Origin: Lingula anatina
Lineage: Eukaryota; Brachiopoda; Lingulata; Lingulida; Lingulidae
DNA: 64,000 nucleotides
Assembly: GCF_001039355.2 (NCBI RefSeq)
Contig: NW_019774536.1
Location: forward strand, 379,512-443,511
Direction of reading: 5' to 3'
The translations under genes and the position numbers were made by a program. The notes under the pieces were generated by a model that was given only the letters and a program-made list of their open reading frames with translations, was not told the origin of the DNA and ran no database searches. Of this stretch, positions 1 to 12,055 are shown piece by piece; the first letter of the stretch is position 1, and each line of letters opens with the position of its first letter.

Positions 1-106
<106 letters not shown>

Positions 107-292
107 AAATACAGAATAAAGAATTCAAATCTTTAACCCCAAATATATTATATGCTGTATATATTGTATACATAGGACATGTTGATGGATTGTTTTTCTA
201 TTTTTTTAAAGGACCATTGTGGTAGACAGCAATCTGCACAAAAGCCCTACAAATATGCTGTAGCCAAACAGCAGTTCCAAAATACTCCTTAC

Positions 293-3060
293 TTGTCTCC
301 CCAAGCACCCTTCCACTCAGCTTCATTGCCCCAAGGATTGCGAATTCTGATCAGAGGGATCTTACCAGCCATACGTGGAGTCTTAATGTCCACCTGAAAT
401 AAAACAGCCCACCCTTCATTAATATTGCTTCAGAGGCGATTTGCATAGAGCCCGAAGAGCTCCACCAGGTTGCATGGGTTGCATTTTGTTAAGCAAACCT
501 CTACCCTGAATTTAACAGCAGCTTGTGTGCACCACATAATCTGAGGCCCGTAAGCAGCTCTGAACTTCAAATCCTTTGGTATCCACCCCCTCTCCTTTCC
601 TGGACCAGTCATGTTCCTTCATCTGATCTCTGGTACATAAATTAATAACCTTGCTTGTGTATTCAGCTTATTGCCACCTCCCATCTCCCATGTGGTGTGC
701 ACTATTGATAGCTCACACTACAATTGTTATCATTATAAAACAACCCATCTGCTGCACAGCAGATATATACCTAGCATCATCTTACATGGGGAACGATGTT
801 TATATTGATAGCAAATGATTGTTTGTGTCTGTAGCAATTCTGGTGTTGTTTTGTTGCTTCAGGTAGTTACCAAATGTTTACAGGTGTGGGGGAAGCATGC
901 TTCAGTGAAGGCCACAGTTGCTTATGAAGTTTTAGATTACATGGAATTACAAAACAAAAGGATATAATTATGCTCCTATCTTGTGCAGGAAGAGATAAAC
1001 TCTTTAAAATAGCTAATGCATTGCCTAATCAAGACAAGGAACAAAGGCATGATCCTTCTGAAGAAGACATCCCCTATATGTGAATAAGGCTTTTAAAAAA
1101 TTGATGATAAATAAAAAGGTTTTCAGTCTTAGTGACAAAAAATTAACCAGTATCTAAACAGGTTCTAAACTCGTAAGCATAATTTTCTGGTCTCATTGTC
1201 TTATCAATATCTAATTACAGGAAAATTATAACATAGTCTCATTTCCCTTGTTTAAAAACTCAGTGAACCAGACCAGTGGCCAATACCTACCATCTTGACA
1301 CTTGTTATGCTGTATGCATGTCCCATGATAAGGCCATTGGAGAGTTCTGCCTCCAGCTGATGTGGACTAGCCTGCAATATTCAATGTTATATGATATGAC
1401 ATGAAATATTTGTGAAAGCAGACACAGGTGTACATAAGACAATCTCTCCTTCTCATAATACCTGCAGATCTTTAACTTCCATCAAGATGGTAATTCATTA
1501 ATAATAGCCAGTAATTTAATTTTCTTAAAGTTTTATTGTGCAATTCCACTGCAGACCTTGGATTAAAATGCTATTTCTAAATTCAATGTAAATTAATGAC
1601 CAGAGCAAGTATTTAAATGATTTCTAAAGAGCCATAAACCAATGGCAAAATGCCCTCTGCAAGAGGTCAGCTCAATAATAAAATCATTTTAGTGCAAATT
1701 TTCTTGCTGGGTAATGCAGAAATGCGTACTGAGCTAGTGAATAGCCAAAGAAATATGTGAGCATGTAATAAAAAATCTGTGACTCTGGTAGAGGATAATG
1801 ACAATGGGCTTTCAACAATGCCTCAGCAATTTTTTGTGTGGTTCTATGATTCAAATTTAATGAGTAAAAATATGAAATTGGAGTTATGACAAATTTTTCT
1901 CTGCTTCAGGGATGGGGGGGGGGGGGGCATGACTTTTTAACTAAAGGTCTTATTATAAATTTGAGCTACATTTTTGTCCTACATGTCCCTAAACAACTAC
2001 TGATTCAAGAATGTTATCTGAATCAGATTTGCTTAAAACTGTTTTTGCTGCAATGGGGCATAGAAACTCATTGTTCTATGTCATAATATATCAAGTCTAA
2101 AAATAATGTCTCAATCAAATGCATATTTATCAACTGTGGTGCAATGACATTGAGAGGAAAGACACCTTAGTGACAGGAAATGTGACTCATTTCTTATTGC
2201 AAATCAAAATCACTTTTACTTGTGCCACTCATAAACTCAGCTTGCTATTCAAATTTCTCTGTAACATGCTTGAGAAAGAGTTGAAAATACTAGTAGACTG
2301 TCATATGCAAGTTTTGATTTCAGAATTATTTCCTGATCATATGTAGCAAAAAGCGAACAATGCTACATTCAATTCTGTTCCCTTTAAATATGCCAAGAAG
2401 TAGGCAAAACTTCAACTGTTCTTTTCATTATGTGAAATCATGTAAGCAATGGGCTGAGCTGAGCAACAATGTCTGACTTTAACCTTACTTCCATCAACCA
2501 TGTTATATTCTGTTATACTATTCATTCTAAAAAGAGATTAATGAAATTTGCCACTTTTGATAGTAAAATTGATCATGGCCCTAGAGTACCATTCAGCCAA
2601 GAACCTTGAGCTGCCATAAAAATAATACAGATGAAAAAGCTAAAAATACAAACATTCAAATGATTCACGAGTCAGCTGAAACACGTTATGCAATAACTTG
2701 GGAATGAAACTTCCCACTAAGGGAAATCATGATACCTACTGAGTTGGCTATAAGTGCTGATAAAATAGCCCAGACTTGTAAACCTTTAATTTGCTAATGT
2801 TTTTCACTGTCACACCAAAAAGCATGATTTATGACACATGAATAATGTCTATCTTTTGTGCTGTGATGTTTGCAGTGCACAGACAGCAAGTAAGCACTTA
2901 TTTTCTGAGACATAAAGATCAGCACTGCTCATTATCTTATCACTGTTTATGAAGTAAACAGTGATAAGATAATGAGCACTGTTTATGAAGTAAATTTTTT
3001 CAATCAGTTTCACTTTTGAATTTAAAATTATTTCAGATGCTAGCTCTTTCAGAGCTGCCC

Positions 3061-3134
<74 letters not shown>

Positions 3135-6100
3135 CTGAACTGAACTGAAAAAATCCTGCAAACATAAAAATCTCTTATACATGGTAACATTCTGACTAAC
3201 AAACATATGCTTCACATATATTCTCAGAAACTGAAATCTGTTTATGATTCATTACAGGTGTATCACAGAGCTGCTTCAGACGCTTGCAGCCAAACCTGTA
3301 AAATGCACCATTAACCCTGCATTTTGTTTTGCTCAAAAACTCACCTCAGTACAGTGCAAATGCAATTTCTGTAAAAGTGGAGCATTTCCAAATTGGTTTT
3401 CAGATTTTGTAAGCACATAGGTAATGAACTTGGAGCTGACACCGAGTTTAAGAAGAATGAAAATGAATACTGCACCTGAGCAAATCTTATTTAGTGCAAC
3501 AACAATGGTGCTTTACAAAGGTTTTCCAAATTTATGTAGAACTACACCCTGATATTGTACGTGACTGAAATTGGCAAAGTGTTTGGAAAAAATAGGCCTA
3601 GAGGTTTTAATTCTTTATATGTAATAGGATAAAAGAAATGAAAAAATCCTTTCTGCTCTCCCTCTTGGTCAGAAGTTTTATTTACTCCAAATGAAAAATT
3701 ATGTCAAAAATAAAATATTCAATTTGCCAACACAGCAAATTTTTGCAATTACTTAAACAATAATATAAGACATTTCTAATTCGTCTCAATCTAAAAGTGC
3801 TGTCTAACCTCAATTGAGCACCCCATGAGAGAACTTCTTTCGAAGGCCTTCTGCATTATCTGGAAGAGATTTGGTGGCTGGGGCTGCCTCAAATCAAACA
3901 TCTCAGTGACACCCCCTGTGAAGTCCTCCATAGCCTCACATGTTGAACCTCCCTTGAGTGCCTCATAAGAACCACATAGCCTAAAACCAGGTGACAAATA
4001 TTATTACATATCATATGACATCACAAGATATAACTGTATGTAAATTCTCCCAAATCTTTAATCCTACTACAAATATATCAATTTGCAAATGTTCTTTTTC
4101 AATTATATAGCTATATTTCCAAAGTATTGTTTATTTTGATGGATGTGAAATATGACTGCAAAATTTGAAGACCATACTTGATGACCTTAAGCCAGATATT
4201 CAATTTAAAATTAATGTTTTAACATACATTTATGTAGAATAATCCTGACATCAGTTATCAACTTATGGCTTCATGTACAGCCAAGGCCAACAAAGTGTGA
4301 CAAAGATACCAAAAGTCTTGCAGAAATTACATCATAAGCTAACTCAGTACATTGCAAAATGAAATGAGAGGACACTTAATCCACAGGGACAAGCAGCAGC
4401 AATATCCATTTCTTATATTGAAAAAATTTACTTGCTCTGAGGTTGTTGCTTTGTGTTAGTACAATGGCCATTTATTGATCTGTATTATCAGAAGACTACA
4501 CAGTAAATTGCTTGTTTGACATTTGTTGCCATGATGTAGGGTTCATATTATGAATCAAAGAGAGAAATAAGCTATAAAGCATTCAATAAATGTGAATCTA
4601 CTAATGTTACTGAGCTTACTTGGCATAAGCCTTCTCCAGCATGGCAGACCAGAACTCATTACTGTCAGCAGAGTGCATAAAGACAAGGCGGTTATTATAA
4701 GTTGGAAGACGATCATCAACCACCACATCCACCCATTTGCCAAAACGCCAAAACTGAAAATTAAATAAAAAAGATAAAATTTCACTGCATTAGATATAAA
4801 CAAATGGCACCATAACTCTTGGCCATATTAACTGTCATCATCACTGAAATAGGTTCCATCTCACATAAGTATGTGTGGGATCTTGGGTGTGTTCAAAGTG
4901 AAACTATTGTACTAGGTAGTTTAAACTAACTCCGTTGGGGATTCTAGCTGAATGCAATCAGATTAACAGATGAACATGCCAGTATTGTGGGGAAATAGCA
5001 ACTGCTCCATTATGACTTAATTCCTCTTGATGTCCATACAGTTTTGGTTTTTCTCTTGGTTGGCATGTTTTATTCAAATGACGCCAACTGTCAAAATCTA
5101 CAGCTATTAAAGCACTAATATCATGAGTTTTACTTTGCAGGTACTTGTATGTAAACAAATGAATTAAATTGTTGTCCCACAACAAGCTCTGATTCACTGA
5201 GCAACATATCACAATATCAGGGAAGGACATCATTACTGGGTTCCCACACCCAGATCAATCTAACAGGATCGATCAATCTCCAAGAAGTTTCTTTCTAAAT
5301 TGCTTTCAGCTTAAGCGGCTTAGATGTCTGGCATGCCTACTAAAGCTGCTAAATGATAATTAATTACCCCCTAGCAGCTTCAAGGGTTGTGACAGACACC
5401 TAAGTTGCTTAAGTTGACTGAATTTAGTGAAAATTCCCTTGGAGATAGATGGATCCACAGTATAATAGGGTCTGGGAATGGGCCCATAGGCTTTTCAGGT
5501 CAATGAATGTCCCTTGCAATATTCATAAATATATCAGAATATAAACATATTGGTAAAATGAAGTAAAATACCTAGTTTATATAAATGTTCATTTTTAAAT
5601 TTATATGCAAAACATGAAAATATATCATCAGTAAGTTATGTAATATGTGCAAGACTTGTACAAAGTATCGTTCATGTACATGTACCTTACCTTGAACACA
5701 AATATTCCTGCATATTCTCCATCAGCAAAAGACTGATTTGGTGGTACCACCTTGTGGAGGAGTTCTTTGTTCAAAGACAGTGATGCAATGGCAGCCAGAA
5801 GCCAGCAATCACCTGCAAAACATATATTAAGTCATTTGGTCATAATTTTGCATTTCAATTTACATGTTTTAGAAAAAAAATCCTCATCATCGCCCTCATC
5901 TTCCCAGAGTGCCATCTTGTGGCAGGCTTACTTGGAAAAGTAAAGAAAGCTGAGGTTTAGAAAATGATACTTCACAGCAAATGTTCAAATCTGTTGAACT
6001 CATAAAATGCACTGTTGGCAAGGACAAACTTTTATATGTTTCAACTTTGAAGCTATCACAGTTTGGAGCACAGTTTGGCGAGGAAAAAATGACATTTATT

Positions 6101-9100
6101 ACATCAAGAATATCACTGCTAAATTTGGTGCATACAGACAATTAAGTTGTTGATATAACATTGCAGAGTAAAGTAATGGAATATCATGTGCAAAGTGACT
6201 TATGAGTGAATTGCTACGAAAATAGTAAAACAGATCAAGGTTACTATTTTTTCTTTAAGCCTCAATCACAACCAGCCGTACGGGCTCTTACGGGCTGTTT
6301 GCGTACAAATTTTGTGCAGAATCTCAAGTCCCACGCAAGACAAACTCAAGAAATGAGTACAAATTCCACGGCCATCGCTCCTTGCAATTAGCGTCCCTGC
6401 TTAAAAGGAAATCTCATGTGGCCCTTGCGACTCGCAAGGCAGATTTTCCTCAATCTCTACGACCTCCATGGCCTCCGCAACACCCAAAAATCGCAGGGGA
6501 TGTACGATCCTGAAATTCGTGCATCCGGTTGTGACCGAGGCTTTAGCCAAAGTACTATTTCCCTTATACAAGAAAGAGATATTTATCACTTGGTGCATAA
6601 TTACAATGTGTAAAAGTGCATGGGATTTTACCAAACTATTACACAACTGACGTTATGATGCTGCAGTTTAGTTTGTTTAAATTACATATTGTTTAAATTA
6701 TATGAGTGAATTATATGAGTGAATTTTTGACCCCTAGGATTCAGTGGTTCAGAGAGATGCAACATAGATAGATGGAGGTTCCTCATATTTTCATATCTCT
6801 TAGCCACAATCTAATACCCATTAGATGGAAATGAGTGGTCTTCTACCTTTAAAAGCGTATGAACTCATATGGATCTTCAGCAGTATTTTATGGTGGGCCA
6901 CTTGCAGCTTTTAAAGTCATTATCAATCCAACTGTTTCACCTAGGGGTGTGTTCATCCTCACAACATTATTTTCATACGTACCCCAGTCATCCAGGGATA
7001 AACAGATAGTTATCTTTCTGCTGAATGGTAAATGGGGGGTTAGATATAAAGTCCTACTATATACAGACAGGTCTCACAGGCATGACTGAACATTTCTGTC
7101 TTTTGACAGAACACAGTAGTTATATCATCCCTCTGACACTCACAATTTACCATCTGGTTAAATTATTACACCAAGCCCTTCTTTTGCAAATGCACATGAA
7201 AAGGATCAACAAACCAAATACCCAAACCATATATATTAACTTTGAAAACATTTGAAAACACTCTTGGCAGAGACAATACCTGGCTGTTTCCCTTCTTATA
7301 AATTCAATTGTAATTATGATATGAGGCAGCTAAAGCTTTCAAATGGAAACCCACTAAGGCTGCATGCAAACTGTCACATCAGTATGAACAGCAGCTTCAG
7401 CCTGAAAGCAGTTCCACAAGATAAAAAGGCAGAAGCTTATACTAATATTACCTAACCACTGGATTTGGATTTCAAACTAGAGGATCAGAGAGGCGATACC
7501 GCCTCCGAATATTGTACCACCAGCTGGAGTAAGCGCATTCGTATAGACCCCCACATACACAAAATAAGGAACACAGCCACCAGTCTTGTGCTTGACAAGC
7601 TGTAAAAATGCAATCAACAAGAATTTTCAAAATATGCAAAAAATATATATAACTAAAAATGGTACAATCAAAGTTTAGTTCATCATAAGGTAGGCCAAAG
7701 GTCAATTTCAAGGTCACAGTAAATTGCCAGTATATGACTTCCTATTCAACTTCAATAGTAACTATGGACCTATCTCTGCCAGGTATGGAGTTAAAAGAGA
7801 AAGAAATAAGCAGAGTTCAGTTCATGATAATAAGTAGGTCAAAGGTCAAGCCTGGATATGACTTCCTATTCAAGTTCAATAGTAACTATGGACCTATCTC
7901 TGCCAGTTTTGGAGATAAAAGGGAAGCAAAATTTGCAAAGTTCAATTCATGGTGAAAAGTAGGTCAAAGGTCAATTTCAAGGTCACATTTAGATTGCCAG
8001 TATATGACTTCCTATTCAACTTCAATAGTAACTATGGACCTATCTCTGCCAGTTTTGGAGATAAAAGGGAAGCAAAATTTGCAAAGTTCAGTTCATGGTG
8101 AAAAGTAGGTCAAAGGTCAATTTTAAGGTCACATTTAGATTGCCAGTATATGACTTCCTATTCAACTTCAATAGTAACTATGGACCTATCTCTGCCAGTT
8201 TTGGAGATAAAAGGGAAGAAAAATTTGCAAAGTTCAGTTCATGGTGAAAAGTAGGTCAAAGGTCAATTTCAAGGTCATAGTAAGATTGCCAGTATATGAC
8301 TTCCTATTCAACTTCAATAGTAACTATGGACCTATCTCTGCCAGTTTTGGAGATATAAGGGACTAAATGTTATAATTTTGGAGTTACCATAATGTGCCTT
8401 AAATTTCGTACAGAAAAAATTAATTAAAATAAAGAAAATGTCATTTTGGTCAAAATTCTTGAAATAGGAGGTGCTCTGAAGTTTCAGAAGTTCAAATTTG
8501 ATGAAATAATGTCATTTTTGAACACAAGTTGTCTGCTTTGCCAAGCCTTATGTTTTATTTTTCCAGAGTTCAAAATTTATTATCCATTACCGTACTGCAC
8601 ATTTTGCTTTCACCACCAATATGTACTTTTTGATACAGCGTAACTCGAAAACCGTATGGAATACAAAAAAACCGAGACCACCTCCAGTGTTGGGCTTTAC
8701 ATGCTCTACAAAATGCAAAAAAGAATGGGTCTCTAGCATTAACGGTTCCCGAATTAGAGACAGTTTTCAGTTTCAGTATCTTATGGCCGCTACTCCCGTG
8801 AAAATGCACCGATTGACCCCAAATTCACGGAGATGAAAGATGACCTGAAGGGTAACACTTTGCAATAATATTATTGGTTAAGTCTGTGTGGTGTCTGAAT
8901 AACAGGGCAAATAATTTTTTTTTCGTAAAAAAAATTCATTTTTTTGAAAATTTTGGCCCATTTGACCTTGAAAAAAAGGTCAAAAGTCAAATCCAAGGGC
9001 ATATTTGAAATCTACACATATGACTTTTGGAAAGCCGTCTGTAGAAATTTTTCCCATAATTCCTTCCGTAGGGTAGATAATTAGCATTTAATTTTGCCAT

Positions 9101-12001
9101 TTTTAGACAAGGGTGCATTGCAATGAGTGCCACACCTAGACCCCAATACCGACAAAGCCCAAATTTTACGTGGAACGAGTTGAGATTATAGGTGACCTAA
9201 ATCCAAGAGATGGGTATGGGGGCCCTTACCGGCTAGGAGAAGAAGCGGTAATGGTAGCCGTCAGGCGGAGCTGGCAGAGCCGGCAGAACGATCCGGACGG
9301 GACTAAAACCATGTGTACTGCCAGCGCTAACGCTGGTGGTACAATAATATAAGCAAAGTGTCACACAAATATTAACATATCAATTTCGAAAGTATTTCGA
9401 TACCACCAGTGAAAAACACACAATGTGTAAACCTTCTAACTAGCTGACAGTCTTGACTATTTGTACATAAAAAATAATCAGCATATCCTTGAAAAAAGAA
9501 AGATGAGCCACATAGCAAACTGTTTTCCCTCAAAGACGCTGAATATGCCCGTTGATGAAGCTTGGCACTAATACTAAAGGCACAATCAACCCTGTTCACT
9601 TGTCAGAATTTTTCTCGATTTTCACATGCTCAGTTATGTTAGTGATATTTGGCATATTATAACACATTGCTTATTCAATTTGCAGATTCCAAAGACTGCC
9701 AAAGCAGAGGCATGCACAAGACCAGAGAATCAATCCCACCTTACACCCAATATCTGCATAACATCTGCACCAATGACTAGAACCTCTATCTCCAGCTTTA
9801 CCAAAGCAGACATCTGCAGATTACAAAATACAAAGGATTCCCAAGCCTAAGCATGGCAAATTGGTTTTACTATATCCAGGGTAACAAACTTAGAGAGTAA
9901 CTCCATGGGATTTTCCCCCCAAAATGGATATTACCAAGGAAATAAGGAATTTTCTCATACTCACAAATCATTCATCTATCCCTCTCTGTATTTGGATTCA
10001 ACCCTTAATTATTAAATTTATTTATAAGGCTGATTTAGTTTGACAGGCCAGTCAAAATAGCCAGCAATCGTCTTCCTATATATTCTCCTATGTAAATATC
10101 AACATCAAGTACGCTCCAGAAAATATTAAATCATTTATAAGGAGTATATAAGGTTTTATAAGAAGCTGTGGATTGCAAAAAATAGAATTCGGGGGATTTT
10201 CAAACCCAAGGAGTGTACCTTTAACCAAATAATGGTGGTACGACAGAAATGCAAACACTAAAAGGCCAACAAGTGTGCAAGACAACAGCCTTCCTGTTTC
10301 TAGTTATCTAAGTTAAAAGGTCATAGTACAGAAAAAGATGCTATAAAAGAAAGCTAGAAAAACAAATGGGAAAACTTTTTTAAAAAATTCTGATCGAGCA
10401 CATTTTCATATCATGCAGTCTGTATGAAGTCTGTGGCTTCCACAAGTTGAAAGTAAAACAACAGCTCAGTTTTTAAGCTTTTGCTAGCACAAGAGCTAAC
10501 AGGTCAATTTCAATGGCACAAAAAACCCTGGTAATGGCTAAGTATACACGTACATACACAACAGCATCTGTACATAAATTGAGCTCTTATCGTAATAATT
10601 TATGCAGAACTGACCCTGGGCTAAAATAAACTATCATGATGTGATTACTCAGGACTTGACCTGGGCTAAATATATCAAGAATATATTCATGACAGTATTG
10701 TATATATATTGATATTGGAAACTATACAGAATATATTTACATTAAACACAAAATGTTAACCCCATTTTATTTACAAACAAACAACAAGGGTGGTATGGGC
10801 GGGGTCTTTTCAGAAGTCACATAAATTATCCAGCTCACCATGTGATCATCCACACACATGGTTTTAATACTTCAAGGTACTATTAGTAGAATTTTTTCGC
10901 TGGACCCATTCTTTTCAAATTGCATATCTCAAGGGCGTGTTACGCCCATTTCAAGTCTTGAAATCCCTCAAATATAACATTTTTATATACAGTGCAAAAT
11001 GTATGCTCAATATTTTACACTGCCTTTCCCCTTTTCTACATATCCTAGATCTGCACCTGTTAACCTATTAACCTATACCCATGGTGAAGTAAAAATATGG
11101 CAGATCAATTAACATCCATCCATCTGTAAAGTACTCATTTTGAAATTGGCATACATATGCAGTTATATTTGCTTCCATATAAACAAATTGATTGTCTACT
11201 ATCTGCAATTAGTACTGGCCATGAGGTATACATCAGCGACAGTACAGGGAAATAAAAGCTTGTGCACTAACACATATACTAGAGTGATTCATTAAAACAG
11301 ACAATTTCCAGCACAACAATTATGGGATTAATTTCCTTACACATCAATGTCATATGATATTCCAATGGCATACATAGCTGTAAAACAATAAAAAATAATT
11401 CACACAAAAAATACCCATTATTCTATAAAAGTGGCGCCAAATTCCAGAAATGCCAGACAGCCATTACATGCAACCTGGCATCAGACCAAATTCTAGCATG
11501 ACTACAGGGGTGGGTAGAAAGGGACTGGCAAGTTCAATGAAAGTTTAGAATGTCTTTATATGCTTAAAGATGAAGACAATTCAAAGACAATTTCATCATA
11601 TACACTAGCCCAAATGCACACCTAGCAGGCGACCAGGAGGGCTTAAACAATCTTCATTTCTAAATTCTGAAAGCCTGTCTAGCATACTGGTTTTTTGAAC
11701 CTGCTGTGAGATTACAGACCTAATGTTGCGGCTGTTCTCAATAAGGGGGGATTTATGGTAACAGTGCTTTTTCTTTCTTTTTTTAAATAAAGCAAATTTT
11801 GTAAATGATAACCATTACACGATTAAATATAATTTGTTTAAAACATTTAAATTTCATTGGTTATAAAAAAACATGCAATTTTAACATCATTGATCAAGGT
11901 TTTAATATTGTGGTCACAGATATATCACCTAAAATACATGTGCTGGTACTGTGATATGAATGAATGAATGAGGTGAAGCTGATATTGGGCATAAAGGGGA
12001 A

Positions 12002-12055
<54 letters not shown>

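Noticed and set aside
430-612. Minus-strand 60-residue frame as another calpain exon
   Set aside because: No calpain motif; the neighbouring real exons (1371-1291 and 393-293) already join in phase without it.
6416-6650. Overlapping frames in the GC-richer block at 6,260-6,650
   Set aside because: Several frames on both strands are open by chance; no domain. It is more likely a transposon fragment, but no ends were identified.
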